The notes: a model not told the origin generated them from the sequence alone. Shown: positions 44,602 through 56,564, counted from the stretch's first letter. The stretch: 64,000 nucleotides of DNA from Orientallactaga sibirica (GCA_036365145.1 JAEOAD010000982.1:4614001-4678000); one strand, 5' to 3'. Translations and numbers: made by a program.

Positions 44602-44886
44602 AATTGTGTTGATCCTTTGGAATTTAATGTACACTATTTTTCCTGTTTCATTTGGTGAACACCTCTCCTTAAAAAAGGAAAAAAGGTCAAATGCCTCACT
44701 AATTGGGTCTTATGTATCTGTTTCTAATTATTAGACTGTATACCCTAGGTACTGAAAAAACGTAAAATGCTATGTTATATTTTTTTAATTGATAACCCTA
44801 TAATGAATCCAGGTTAAGAGGTAAAAGAAATGCATTCCTTGAAAAGGTTCTGGTTTTAATTAAAAGTAAATGATACAACTCTACTT
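44602..44886 (-). repeat. Inverted repeat pair B, right arm
   Basis: Reverse complement of 39477-39765, from AATTGTGTTGATCCTTTGGA to ACAACTCTACTT. A 4.8-kb spacer separates the arms. Confidence 0.93.
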
Positions 44887-46532
44887 GATATCATTCCCTA
44901 AATAATACAGTGTAATATTTGCATAGCACTTACATTGTATTCAGTTTTAAAGGTAACCTAAGATTATTTAAATTATATGGGAGACTGCACATATATAAAT
45001 GCCATGTGGTTTTATAGAAGAGACTTCAGCATTAACTCATTTTGGTATTGATGAGAGACCCAGAGGTCCTGACCCTTGCTTGTGAATGCTATGATGCTCT
45101 GGGACTGTGTGTATGATGTATTGTAAAATGCCTTGCTTTTCTGCATATCTGCTAGTGTTTGTATTACACAATTAGTCATTACTATACTTAGTGCCTGCCC
45201 ATTGTACTCCAGTTATTTACATATCGTGTCATGTAACTTTTACAACCATGATAGGGAATAGTGATATATAATACAGAGATTAGAAGTTGGAGTTAAAATA
45301 ACTTTCCTATCTCCACACACAGGCAAAGGTTGGAAGACTGGGTCTTCTTGCTTCCAAAGCCTGTACACAGACCTACCTTCTATACATTTTTTTCCACAAC
45401 TGGATGAATGAATTATGTCTTATATGTAAAGCATTGTATCATTTGGCTACTGGGAGTACCAGCGTCATTCTTCCTCTGGTTCTTTCTCTAGTGTTGTGGT
45501 TTGAATGTGACATGTATCATGTCCCCTATATGCTCCTGGGTTCTGACACTAGGTCCTCAGCTGGTGCCCCTGTTTGGGAAGGTTGAAGAACCTTTAGGAG
45601 GCAGAGCCTTGCTGGAGCTTAAAGGAGGCAGGGTTTATTTTGGCCTATAGTATCAAGAATATAGTCCGTCATGGTAGGAAAGGCATGGCAACATGAGTGG
45701 TAGGCTGTCAGGTAACTTGTCAGAGTTTTGGTCCCAGCACCAAGTAAAGTAAATAATACTTCTAGTTTGAATTTGTCATTGGTATTAAAGATTTACCATT
45801 TTACTAAAAAAAAGCCCTTAAGAAGTTTGTTGTGGGAATTTATTATGCCTAGCATTTAAAGAACTTGTTCATGTCTTTAAAAGAAGAAACATTGCCTACC
45901 AATTAATTAAAGACTAGACATTAGAAGATAGTATCAAAAGCAGGAAAATATGTTCTACCTTTAGCTAGCTTACTGTCTTTTGTTACTAGAATGCCTTTTC
46001 ACATTTTTCTATCCCATTAAGCCATACTTACTCTTTTTTTGAATAGTACCTTTATTTCTTTTATTTATACTAGATTTACCATAAGAATAAAATATTATGT
46101 GAACAATTAAGTGTGAGATGTGCTTACAAAGTTTAAGTGCCACCAAAACCCCAAGCATATTTCGAGTCGAATCCAATTTTATCTTGGGAGCTATACTGTT
46201 GCTTTTGAAAAATTTTATATACTATTATCCCTTAGCTCCAACTCCCATTACCCTGTGGGGTTAGAGTATTTACTGTGGGGGATCTGAAGGCCTCAGTCAG
46301 TTACTGTGGCATAGCAGGGCAGGGGGTGAGAGAGGGATCATGTCCTACTTACTCTTCCAGGCCTAAATCTTACATGGTTAGAAAGCATTCACCAACCTTG
46401 TATCCATGCACAGCCTTTATGTGGATTGCTTTGCATGAGTAATTGTTACAGCACATATCACTTTTCATTTTCATGAGTGATATGTTTGCCACTATGTGCT
46501 AGGTTCAGGTGCTATTTGGATCAGAGTCTATA
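44887..46532. other. Intergenic, mostly unique
   Basis: Apart from the repeat at 45490-45650, no gene or named element was seen. Confidence 0.5.
45490..45650 (+). repeat. Medium-reiterated element, copy at 45.5 kb
   Basis: TTGTGGTTTGAATGTGACAT, CCTCAGCTGGTGCCCCTGTT, GAACCTTTAGGAGGCAGAGC; related to 29.6 kb. Confidence 0.6.
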
Positions 46533-46754
46533 TTTTTAAAATATTTTATTTATGTATTTATGAGAGAGACAGAGAAAGAAGCAGAAAGAGAGAGAGAGAC
46601 AATGGTAATTCCAGGCCCTCCAGCCACTGTAAAGGTACTCCAGACACATGCATCACCTTGTGCATATGGCTTTACATGGGTACAGAGACATCAAACCCAT
46701 GTCCTTAGGCTTTGCAAGCAAGTGCCTTAACTGCTGAATCATCTTTCCAGCCTT
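46533..46754 (-). mobile_element. DIP SINE
   Basis: Antisense copy from AAAATATTTTATTTATGTAT to CTGAATCATCTTTCCAGCC. Confidence 0.92.
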
Positions 46755-47265
46755 GAGAGAAATTTGTGATTCACCAATAAGTCAGGACTGCAAGAGAGAC
46801 TGGGAGATGAGGTGCAGAACTACAGCTGCTGTCAATCCTGTCTGGCACTCTGTAGTTGGTTTGTCCCTGGAAGAGGCCTACAGGGCCCTGGGAAATGGGA
46901 CAAGTACAAGGGGTAAGATGGGGTGTTTGGGGGCCACACCACTCAGCATTCACCTACAGTGTCATAGCACAGCCTAGGGAGCATGGTTAAGAGGCAGGTT
47001 GCCCGAGGGGTGACCCACACCCTACAAAGCTGGCAATAATCATGTGAAAACCATAAGTTCAAAGTCAACACAGGGCACCTCAAACAGGCATTTTCACTTC
47101 TGATTGCCTGTGGGGCTGGGCGACTTTGCAGGGGCAGCTTATACCAACTCCATTATCACACCTCTTTCTTCCTTCTTTTATAATAAATTACTTTCTCCAG
47201 GGTTCATCCCAGTAACTACTTCTATAGAATGAGATTACAGTCTCATTAAAATGTTTGTGAACTTG

Positions 47266-47398
47266 GGAGTGAAGAGATGGTTTAGTGGTCAAGGTGCTCA
47301 CCTCACTGTGTAGTCTGGCCTTGAACTCTTGGAGATCCTCCTACCTCTGCATCTCAAGTGCTGATATTAAAAAACAATGTAGCACCACATCCAGCTTC
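47266..47398. mobile_element. Chimeric DIP head and antisense B1
   Basis: A sense DIP head (AAGAGATGGTTTAGTGGTCA) is joined to an antisense B1 (CACTGTGTAGTCTGGCCTTG to GCACCACATCCAGCTT) with everything between lost. Confidence 0.8.
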
Positions 47399-47454
47399 AT
47401 TTATTTATTTTTTTTTTATACGTGTGTATGTGTGTAGAGTGTCATTTTCTGTGT

Positions 47455-48020
47455 CCTCTGTTGAGAGTCACATTCCATGAGCACAACTCTTACCTACCTT
47501 TGCTGGACAGAGTTCACTAAGGCCATTGCTCAATGAGTGTCCTTCCTCCACTTGCCAGTCATAGTGTATGTATGCTATTTATGAGTGATAGCAGTATCTA
47601 CACTCATGGTTAAGAATATCCTCAGCTTATTTCTCAATGGGGGCAATTTTTATACATTGCTGGGCAGAGACTATTAAGGCTATAATTCGATGAGGGCAAA
47701 TCTTATTTCTGTTGTGCAGAATCTAGCAAGAATACTTCTCAGATTGGCAATTCCCATACTTTCTCATCAGAGTCTGTGGAGTATATTCTCACTTTGGGCA
47801 GCTTGTCCACTTTCTTTCATATATATATGGTGCCATTTCTATACTTTCTCTTAATGAAGGTGAATCTGACATGACACTTGCTGGTTGGAGTCTAGTTAGT
47901 TGATATTCCAATGAAGGCCAGTCATTCACTTGATACTAAGAGTCTACCATGGTTATTTTGCAATAAGGTTGATTCCTACACTTGCTGGTCAGAGTATGCT
48001 AAGGCTCTATCTTGTTTTCT
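47455..48020 (+). repeat. ~52-bp tandem array, block A
   Basis: About eleven degenerate units. Cores TGCTGGACAG, TGCCAGTCAT, TCATGGTTAA, TGCTGGGCAG, GTTGTGCAGA and TCTCATCAGA start at 47501, 47553, 47604, 47658, 47711 and 47762, steps of 51-54 bp. The unit reads roughly ACACTTGCTGGTCAGAGTCT, ACTAAGGCTATTTCTCAATG, AGGGCAATTCCT. Confidence 0.85.
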
Positions 48021-48029
48021 CTCTTTATT

Positions 48030-48480
48030 AGCTATGGACATACTCATTCCTGTCCCCCCTGTCTGAAGGGACCCTCCTCATTGGGGATGTCACTTATCCC
48101 ATGCTGGTATTGGGTTATGCATGGTGGGAGCAGCTGTTAGTTATGGGGAAGAGGCAATGTCTCTGTGCATAATGTCCAAACCTGTGGATTTAACAATCTT
48201 GCCTCCCCCCTTCTTCAATTTTCCTGAGCCATGTTGAGTTCATTTTAGGTCTACTTCAGAGATGGACTCTTGGGAGCCTCTGGATCTGTGGATATCTGGT
48301 TTGGTAGGAGTTGAGTGTCCTCTGAGTCTATCTCCTTCACCTTTGTGCTGATATCAGGTTCACTCTTCCTTATTTCCCCAATGCCTCTATGGTTTCAGCT
48401 GGGGCCCTGGTGAAGTGTGATGGGCGGTTCCTCGCCTCAGGTCCTGCTTCTATGTAAAAATGAGAAGCAGATTTTTCATT
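48030..48480 (-). repeat. L1-3'-end-like repeat, copy 1
   Basis: Shares TGAGTTCATTTTAGGTCTA, GTGGATATCTGGTTTGGTAG and CTATCTCCTTCACC with 52155-52490. Probably a LINE 3' region in antisense. Confidence 0.5.
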
Positions 48481-49060
48481 GAAGAGTGAAGTCAGCACAG
48501 GTTACATGGGATAACCATTGTTAGTTTAGAGAGAATTTAATAGGTGGAGGCCCTCTTTAGCTCAAGATTGGTTGGAGCTTGATTGGAGAGCGAACTTGTT
48601 ATCTGCATATGATTCAGACTTGTTTCCCAGTTCCGGATATCGGTTCCTTTCCACTGAGTGGATCTGTTAGCCAATCCACAAGCAGTTGGTTACCAATCAT
48701 GGCTGTTTGCCACTATTGCACTTTTGTGAGCATCATGTCAGGTTGTTTGTTTCTGAGTAGCTTAGAATGCAGGTTGCTTGGACAGATGTTGGCCACTTTC
48801 CCCAGTAGCTCATGTAGCACCTTCTGGCACTGAACAGGCTAACTACCTGGAGACTGGCTCTCTTGCAGATTCCAGCCAGATCTCTCCATGTGCCATACTG
48901 ACAGCATATGGTGTCTTTGGCAGTAGGTCTTACCATTAGCCTCTGGTGTGTAATCAAGTGTTTTGACAGAAGTCTGTCTTCTTTTGGGAAGCCTTGTAGG
49001 TCTCTGATCAACAGCTGACTGTCGGTGTTAACTGCATCCTAGTACTGAGAGTTCCAAGCC
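48481..49060. repeat. Insertion inside the 52-bp array, unclassified
   Basis: Separates blocks A and B. GGACTGTCGGTGTTAACT-type and CTAGTACTGAGAGTTCCA phrases have weak echoes at 50440-50520 (CTAGTACCAGAAATTGGT), so it may belong to a dispersed element. Confidence 0.4.
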
Positions 49061-49099
49061 AGAGTCAAGGGAAAAGAAAGAAGAAAAAGATGAAACTAT

Positions 49100-49150
49100 C
49101 AAAGAGAAAGAGAGAGGGGAGTGAGAGAGAGAGAGAGACAGAGAGAAACA
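49100..49150. repeat. (GA)n-rich tract
   Basis: AGAGAAAGAGAGAGGGGAGT and GAGAGAGAGAGAGACAGAGA, purine-rich simple sequence. Confidence 0.9.
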
Positions 49151-49159
49151 GGAGAAAAT

Positions 49160-49770
49160 TAAGGTTTGGATTTATCTAATGAGGCCCATTCCGATCTTTG
49201 CCATCACAGTCTATGAAGTCTATTTTTCCCAGATGGCAATTTGTCCACTTGCTGGTCATTGTCTACTAAGGCTATTTTTACAACGACCACAATTCTTACC
49301 AATGCTGGTCATAGACTATGAATACTATTTCTCAATGATGGCAATCCTACACTTGCTGGTCAGAATCTACGACAGTTTCTAAATGAGTGACGTTACTACA
49401 CTTGTTTTTTTCATTGTTTACTAATGCCATTTGTGGATGTGGGCAATTGTCTACTATGCCTTTTCATCAATGGGGACCATCCCTACACTTGCAGGTCTGA
49501 GTGTACTAAAACTATTTTGCAATGAGGACCATCCCTACACTTCCTGGTCAGACTCTACTTCATTTGTTTCCTAATGTGGGAAATTATTTCACCTGTTTCT
49601 CAGGGTCTACATAGGCTGCTTTTCCTGAGTGGAATCCCAAACTTAATGGGCAAAGTCTAGTTACCATCTATCTCAAAGAGGACAATACTTACAGTTGTCT
49701 AGAGTGTACCAGGCTAATACTCAAAGGGGAAATCCTTATACTCACTTGACAGTGTCTATGAGGGTTACTT
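49160..49770 (+). repeat. ~52-bp tandem array, block B
   Basis: About twelve units. Cores at 49250, 49303, 49354, 49402, 49490, 49542, 49592, 49644, 49694 and 49745 follow 48-53-bp steps (one 88-bp step). Best units contain TGCTGGTCATTGTCTACTAA and ACTATTTTGCAATGAGGACC. Confidence 0.88.
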
Positions 49771-50009
49771 TTTGAAGGGAGGCTTTGCAGTCAGCTTCAC
49801 GTTTCTGAGATCAATGTCCAACTAGACACAGCTTATGAGAAGACTGGGGTTTATGTGAGGCTCACAGAGTTCAGGAGAAAGTCCATCAATGGTGAAAGAC
49901 ACCACTTATTTCCATAGATCCAAACACAGTGAAATGACTGCAGCAAGCAAACTCCAACACCACCCAACACACACTTCCAGAGCTCGAGAAACGTCTCTGA
50001 ACACACTGC

Positions 50010-50143
50010 TAGGTCTGGACTTGGTAGAGGTACTTACTTACAAGCCTGAAAACCTGAGTTTGATTCCCCAAGTGTCCATGTAACTGCAGGTGCAAAGCAT
50101 GGTACATGGGTGTGGAGGTCATCTTCAAGGCCAGGATACCTTG

Positions 50144-50177
<34 letters not shown>

Positions 50178-50255
50178 CTTTCTATCTTGCAGTCATCTCT
50201 TTTTTCCTCCCTCTTCCTTTCTGCTTTCTTCTATCTCAAACAAGTAAAAAATTTT
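50010..50255 (+). mobile_element. DIP-like SINE with (CA)n
   Basis: GGACTTGGTAGAGGTACTTA, TTTGATTCCCCAAGTGTCCA, then a (CA)n of about 32 bp at 50144-50176. Confidence 0.7.
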
Positions 50256-51195
50256 TTTAACTACAGCAATTTAATACATATGCTGGTAAAGGTTTACTAA
50301 AGTTATTTCTCAATACAGGTAATTCATACACTGGACTAATAGATAAAACCCTCAATAGAAGTATGGAGGGATTGTCTGATAAGAAGGGCTCTGGATAATG
50401 TGGGATGAAGCCTAACCCTAAATCATTTGGCTCTGGCTTGCAACTCCTAGTACCAGAAATTGGTTACAGTGCATGTTGAGCTGTTGATCAGAGAGACATA
50501 CATGGTCCCCAAAACAAGACAGAGTTTTTGTTTTTATTATGACAAACCTTTGTCCTGCTTGGCATAATCTCTGAAAGCTATTTGTCAAGGAGGGTAATTT
50601 CTACTCTTCACTTAAGTATTTTTTTTTTAATTTTTATTTATTTATTTATTTGCAAGCAGACAGAGAGAGAATGGGCACACCAGGGCCTCTAGCCACTGCA
50701 AATGAAATCCAGATACATGTGCCCCTTGTGCATCTGGCTTACCTGGGTCCTGGAGAATCAAACCAAGATCCTTTTTCTTCACAGGCAAATGCCTTAACCG
50801 CTAAGCCATTTCTCCAGCCCTTAAGTCTTTTTCTTGTTGAAACTAGTTCCTATACTTGCTGGTCAGGATGTTCTAGAGCTTTTTTCAGTGATCACAATTC
50901 CTGATCTTTCTCATAAAAGCCCATGAATTCTAATTCACAGTATGGGATATTTCTATACTTGCTGCTCAGGGTCTGCTAAGTCTATTTATTAATGAGGTCC
51001 TTTCCTACACTTACTGGACTGAGACTCAAAAGGTCATTTCTTGTGGAGCCATCCCTACACTTCCTCTTCAGTTGCCAAGACAATTGCTGAAACAATTTCT
51101 CAGTGAGGACAATTTCTACCTTTGCTGACAGAGTCTATAAGGCTAGTTCTCACACAGGGAAATTCCCTCTGATTCTACCTACTTTTCCTCTTCTT
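50256..51195 (+). repeat. ~52-bp tandem array, block C (interrupted)
   Basis: Units resume at 50275 (ATGCTGGTAAAGGTTTACTA) and continue at 50850, 50958, 51015 and 51120, broken by an unrelated stretch (about 50350-50530) and a DIP SINE (50619-50820). Confidence 0.75.
50619..50820 (-). mobile_element. DIP SINE inside the 52-bp array
   Basis: Antisense copy with tail ATTTATTTATTTATTTGCAA and head AAGCCATTTCTCCAGCCC. TTAAGT on both sides is a likely short target-site duplication. Confidence 0.92.
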
Positions 51196-51470
51196 CTTCC
51201 TTTTCATGTCTTCTTCCTCTTCCCTTTCATCCTCCTTCCTCTTCATCTTACCCATCCTCCTCTTACAACTATTGATTCATAACCAACACCTTTCTCCAGC
51301 GTTCATCTCAGTACCTGCTTCCAGAGTATGATCTGCAGCATGTAAGTTCCCCAATATTTTAAAATCTTTTAAATATATTTTATATATTTTTCATTTGTTA
51401 TTTATTTAGTTTTCGGTAGGGAGATGTAAAGACATTGTTTTATTTATTTATTTATTTATTTTTGGTTTTT

Positions 51471-51622
51471 TCACTTTTTGGTTTTTCAAGGTAGGGTTTC
51501 ACTCAAGCCCAGGCTGACCTGGAATTCACTATGTAATCTCAGGGTGGCCTTGAACTCATGGCAATCCTCCTACCTTTGCCTCCTGAATGCTGGGATTAAA
51601 GGCATGCGCCACCACGCCCGGC
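51471..51622 (-). mobile_element. B1-like SINE
   Basis: Antisense full copy, CACTTTTTGGTTTTTCAAGG to GCCACCACGCCCGGCT. Confidence 0.94.
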
Positions 51623-51639
51623 TGTTTTATTTATTATTT

Positions 51640-51920
51640 ATTTATTTATATATTTATTTATTTATTTTATTTTATTTTTGGAGAGAGACACAGAGAGAGA
51701 CAGACAGAGAGAGGGGGAGAGGGAGACAGAAATGGGCGTGCCAGCAGTCTCTCAGCTGCTGTGAACGAAATCCAGATGCGTGCATCCCCTTGTGGGCAAG
51801 TGCAGCATTTCACCCTTGCATCACCTTGCATCTGGCTAAAAGTGGGACCTGAAGATTGGAACCAGGTTCTTTAGGCTTAGTAGTCAGGCGCCTTAACCAC
51901 TAAGCCATCTATCCAGCCCT
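51640..51920 (-). mobile_element. DIP SINE, long variant
   Basis: Antisense copy. GTTTTATTTATT flanks it at 51624 and 51921, so it inserted independently next to the B1. Confidence 0.93.
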
Positions 51921-52154
51921 GTTTTATTTATTTTTAATGATAAATGCATTTCATTATTTATTTGGATGTTTGAGCTCTTGCACTAAGTTTTTACAAGCTG
52001 GTGAACACTGACAAATTATTTCTCCCACAGAATTACAATCACACATTCCTAGACATTATAAATATATGGTTGAACTTACATTAAAAGATGTCACCATTTT
52101 ATCAGTTACATAATAAAACAAATTATCAAGTAATACAGTAATACAAAGTGTTAT

Positions 52155-52490
52155 TATTATTTTTTAAAATATTTTTATTATTTATGTATATGTATATATA
52201 CAGCCATGATGGTACCATAGTTAGCCTTCTCCCTGTTCTCCCCCTATGGGTAATGTAGGTCTTGCCTTATGGGGGTAACCATCAGTTATGCGGGAGAGGC
52301 AACGACTCTGTGTATGATGACCCAACTCATGGCTCTAACAATCTTTCCGCCTCCTGTTCCGCGAATTTCCCTGAGCATGTTGGGTTCATTTTAGGTCTAT
52401 TTCAGTGATGAGGTTTTGTGAGTCTGTGTCTCTGGATATCTGATTTGGTAGGGGCTGAGTGATCTTTGTGTCTATCTCCTTCACCCTTTT
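52155..52490 (-). repeat. L1-3'-end-like repeat, copy 2
   Basis: Same family as 48030-48480. It starts AAAATATTTTTATTATTTAT and includes CCATGATGGTACCATAGTTA. Confidence 0.5.
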
Positions 52491-52499
52491 TGTTTGTTA

Positions 52500-52830
52500 G
52501 GCCTGTGTATATGTGTGAGGTGTGCATTTATGTGTGTGCATGCCTGCAAACATGTATGTGGGTGCACATGTGTGTCTTGGGGACATGAAAAGGACAAATG
52601 ATGACATTGGGTGTCTTCTTTGACTGATTCCCACCTCCTTTATTGAGACAAGCTTTCTCATTTGAACCCAGGGGTCACACATTTAACTAATTTAGTTAGG
52701 GATTCCCTGTCTTTATCTCCCAAATGATGGGATTATAGGGAGGCCACAATGCCAGGCATTTATTGTGGTACTAGAGAGTCTCCATTCTTGCATGACAAGA
52801 GTGTAATCCACTGATCCATCTCCCTAGCCC
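52500..52830 (-). mobile_element. B4/RSINE1-type SINE
   Basis: Antisense: a GTGTGT-rich end at the left, CCCAAATGATGGGATTATAG in the middle, CTGATCCATCTCCCTAGCCC at the right. Confidence 0.75.
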
Positions 52831-53579
52831 TTTTATACCATCTTAAAAGAAGAAATGCCATGACTGGTCTTGTACTTTTTCTTAGCTCAAAGTTTTTATA
52901 GCCTTCCCTTTTCAGAATTTAAATGAAAAATAATGTGTCTAAAGTTTGTCATAACTGGATAATGAATCAGACAGCATTGAGTGAATACACCTAAAACATA
53001 TGTAATTAGTCATAAACAAATAGACTGTTGTTTTACAGTAGGATCAAAACATACAGTGATATACTTTGATAAAATCGCTTGCCACTTGGACAATGATAAG
53101 GAATAGAAGTCATTGGAAAGCTTCGCTTTGTATTTTTACTGCTTTGAAGGCAAATGTGTATTGTCCAGTTGTTACTTCTGGTTGGGAAACAGGGACTCTG
53201 TGCATGGTTTCACAAAGTGGCTCAATAGCTTCTCACACAGATTCTAAAGATTTATTTTTATACATTTTATATTGCCCAGTCTAGTGTAAAAAAAAATGTG
53301 ATTTCAACATGAAGCAGCATAAACAACTATTGTTATGCCCCTTACCTTCCTGGTTGCCAAGTCCAATGCAAGAAAGCAAGACTGCTGAAAGTCTTTCTCT
53401 GAAATGAAGAGTGAGTTCTTCCCGCAGGGGGCAGTGTTCTACAATAAAATGACACTATTATCCAACTAAGTGGATATATTATATCTAGCAAACTGCTTTC
53501 TAAATACTTATGTTTATGTCCATATATTAATGCTTCTCTCCCTTTTGGTTAGAGAAGCTATTCATTTCAGATGGTGGTG
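52831..53579. other. Intergenic, no gene recognised
   Basis: AT-rich. A 72-codon frame at 53066-53284 matches nothing known. Confidence 0.5.
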
Positions 53580-53965
53580 ACCATTGGGGAGACCCAAAAC
53601 TTACCCACGTGCTGAGAAGAAATGACAGTGGTGTGTTTATCACTGACACAATATTATCACAAGCTCCACGACTCTGGTAACATTGTGGAAGAGGTGGTGG
53701 AAAGAATGTAAGAGTCAAAAGAAGGGGAGGAGTGTGTTGCAATTCTGTCTTCCAGACACAAAGTGGCCATGGTTTTCCTGGCCTCAAAGTGGCTGATGCT
53801 TCCTACCCAAGACCTGTATACTATGAGGGGAAAATGATGACATCAAAATAGAAGAGGGTTTAGTTGGAAAGAGGAAAGTATTTAGTGGAAAGAGGAGTTG
53901 GGAATGGGAAAAGGGAGGATGGTGGGGGGAACCATGATCATGATTTGTATGAAACTTGTCAATAG
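53580..53965 (+). mobile_element. L1 3'-end fragment
   Basis: GGAAGAGGTGGTGGAAAGAA, AGACACAAAGTGGCCATGGT, GGGAAAATGATGACATCAAA. The reverse complement of the same phrases occurs at 61334-61680 and 62767-63085. Confidence 0.65.
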
Positions 53966-54566
53966 AACGTTTAGAAAGAAAGACTCACTTACCTGTGTTT
54001 GTTCCCTTAAATAAATTTGTTGGCTCCTTTATGTAACGTTTAAAAAGCACAAATTATTTTTTGTAATGTTACTAGCCATTCCCAGCAGCTGATCTTGTTT
54101 CACTTTAACATGATGTTCACTATCATATTTCACGTTTTTAAGAAAATCAAATAGCAAAACACTGCCTTAGATTTCAAGAGCTGTTGTTTTTATTGACATT
54201 TGGTATTACAAAACTAATAAGACCAAAGATTTTTGAGCTACATCCTTCATCTGTTTATCTTGTGAGTGCTTGGTGGACTTGCACTTCCCCTAGGTCTAAC
54301 AGGAGCATTCCTGGTCTGCTGTTTTGAGAGGCATGGTGGCTTTTTGGAGTGCTAAGAGGAAATGCCCTGGCAAGTGATCATCCTGTAGCACCACACTGCT
54401 TTTATTCAGGTACTTGATTCTATACCTGGTTCCTTGGACTTTGTCCCTTTGGAAAGACCAAGGTCAGAATATTGACCTTGAACTTGAATTCCTATTCAAG
54501 CAAAACAGAATATTTGCCAATTTTTTTGTCTTCTCTGTTCAGATTCACATTAAAAAATGACTTTGG
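53966..54566. other. Intergenic, no gene recognised
   Basis: No repeat or reading frame of note. Confidence 0.5.
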
Positions 54567-54835
54567 GGGCTGGAGAGATGGCTCAGCAGTTAAGGCGCCT
54601 GCCTGCTAAGCCTAAGAACACCGGTTCCAATCTCCAGGTCCCAGGTTTAGCCAGATGCAAAGTGACGCAAGGGCGCAATGCCGCACTTGCCCACAAGGTG
54701 GCGCACACATCTGGATTTCGTTCACAGCAGCTGAGAGACTGCTGGCGCGCCCATTCTCTATCTGTCTCCCTCTCCCTCTCTCTCTGTCTCTCTGTGTCTC
54801 TCTCCAAAAATAAAAAAAATTAAAAAAAATTTTTA
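54567..54835 (+). mobile_element. DIP SINE, long variant, young
   Basis: Full copy. AAAAATGACTTTGGG flanks it at about 54552 and 54836, a clean target-site duplication. Confidence 0.96.
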
Positions 54836-54917
54836 AAAATGACTTTGGGAGGGTTGTGAGATATTCGAGAGACCTTGGCTCAATAAATAAGGTGGTGAGT
54901 AGTAGATGATAACCACT

Positions 54918-54961
54918 GATATATATATGTGTGTGTGTGTGTGTGTGTATGTATCTGTATA
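54918..54961. repeat. (TA)n(TG)n microsatellite
   Basis: ATATATATATGTGTGTGTGT and a further TG run. Confidence 0.95.
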
Positions 54962-55042
54962 CACATGGGCTCTCACATGCAAATCAACCCACAACCATAT
55001 ATACCTGCTTAAAAAATAAGTAATATAAAAATAATAAAACAA

Positions 55043-55320
55043 GGGCTGGAGAGATGGCTTGGTGGCCTGCAAAACTTAAGCACCCATGTTCAACTCTCCA
55101 GATCCCACGTTAGCCAGACACACAAAGGTGAGGCAAGTGCAAGGTCACACATGCCTACTAGGTAGCAGAAGCATCTGGAGTTTGATTGCAGTGGTTGAGG
55201 CCCTGGTGTGCCATTCTCTCTCTCAAAAATAAGAAAACAGTTTCTCTCTCTCTCTCTGTTACTCTCTCTGTCTCTCTCTTTCTTTAAAAAAATAAGAAAA
55301 CAAACAATAAAACAGTCAAT
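55043..55320 (+). mobile_element. DIP SINE
   Basis: AGGGCTGGAGAGATGGCTTG, GCACATGCCTACTAGGTAGC, then a doubled pyrimidine tract; about 15 bp missing from the tRNA-like head. Confidence 0.88.
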
Positions 55321-55439
55321 ATTTAAAATTAAAATAATGCAAAGATAAAATATGTAAGATTAGAAAGTTTTTAAATAAATACTGGAATAATAAATAATAT
55401 AATCAAATTAAAAAGTAATACAATACATAAGTAAATAAA

Positions 55440-56222
55440 TAGACTAAACTCTGAGATCTGGGGAACTTGGTGGAAGTTTCCATTCTATCTATTATCATTT
55501 TTTCCTCTTTCTTCCAGCAAAGATGCTCAATGCAACATTGCCCATGTATATGGGTGTCAACTTGAGTGTCAGGTTTCTTGGCATTGACTTCACTTTATGA
55601 TATGTCATGGGCACACTCCACATGCCCAGCCATTTCTTGCCTGAATTCCCTACTGAATATCCTTCTGCAATTCATTTACTAGCCTTATGATCTAGCCTTA
55701 TGATCTACCGTGCCCATCTAAAACCTTTGAATACCAACTCTTTCTCCTATGGTGCTGTTCTAATAGATTGGTCTCTTTTGGGCATTGGAGTCTTGCCTGT
55801 GGTTGCGAGGGAAGTATATCTTTTCAGGTAATTCTACATGTAACAATTTAAAGAGCTTTGTTTTTTAAATATACATTTACAAGTGCAGTTATGCATTGGG
55901 TGACAATGGAAATAGATTCTGAGAAATATGTCTTTGGACAATATGATCATATGATGACAGCATAAAGTATGCTCACATAAGCAAAGATGCGTGTAACATA
56001 AGTAGGAGTCATGTGAGATGACTATCATAATATGCAGGATTGGCTGCAATGCCATTATGTGGCATATGTCTGCACAGCAGTTTATTAGCAGAAGAAAGCC
56101 CACACTTGATTGTAAATGTCATTAGTTTACTAAGTGAATATGAAAATATTTTTGTATTATTTTTTGTATGTGCAATGGGTTCTGAAAGATGTGCAACAGG
56201 TTTAGTTTAGGATTCCGGGTCT
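55440..56222. other. Intergenic, no gene recognised
   Basis: AGCCTTATGATCT is repeated in tandem at 55681. A minus frame at 55834-56103 matches nothing known. Confidence 0.5.
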
Positions 56223-56223
56223 T

Positions 56224-56470
56224 GGGCTGGAGAGATGGCTTAGCGGTTAAGGCGCCTACCTCCTAAGCCTAAGAACGCTGGTTCCAATCTCCAGGTCCCA
56301 CGTTTAGCCAGATGCAAAGTGACGCAAGAGCACAATGCAGCACTTGACCACAAGGGGGGCACACGCATCTGGATTTCGTTCGCAACAGCTGAGAGGCTGC
56401 TGGCATGCCCATCTCTGTCTGTCTTCCTCTCCCTCTCTCTCTGTCTCTCTCCAAAAAAAAAAAAAAAATA
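56224..56470 (+). mobile_element. DIP SINE, long variant
   Basis: Full copy. GATTCCGGGTCTTG (56210) and GATTCCAGGTCTTG (56472) form the target-site duplication. Confidence 0.95.
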
Positions 56471-56564
56471 AGATTCCAGGTCTTGACTCATGTCAATCTA
56501 GAAAAGATGCAACACATGCCAAGCAACAATTTTGTGCTTGAAACTAGATAAAGGCACAGGCTGT

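Noticed and set aside
47455..51195. CRISPR-like array
   Set aside because: The 52-bp units are contiguous and degenerate with no spacer/repeat division, and the genome is mammalian.
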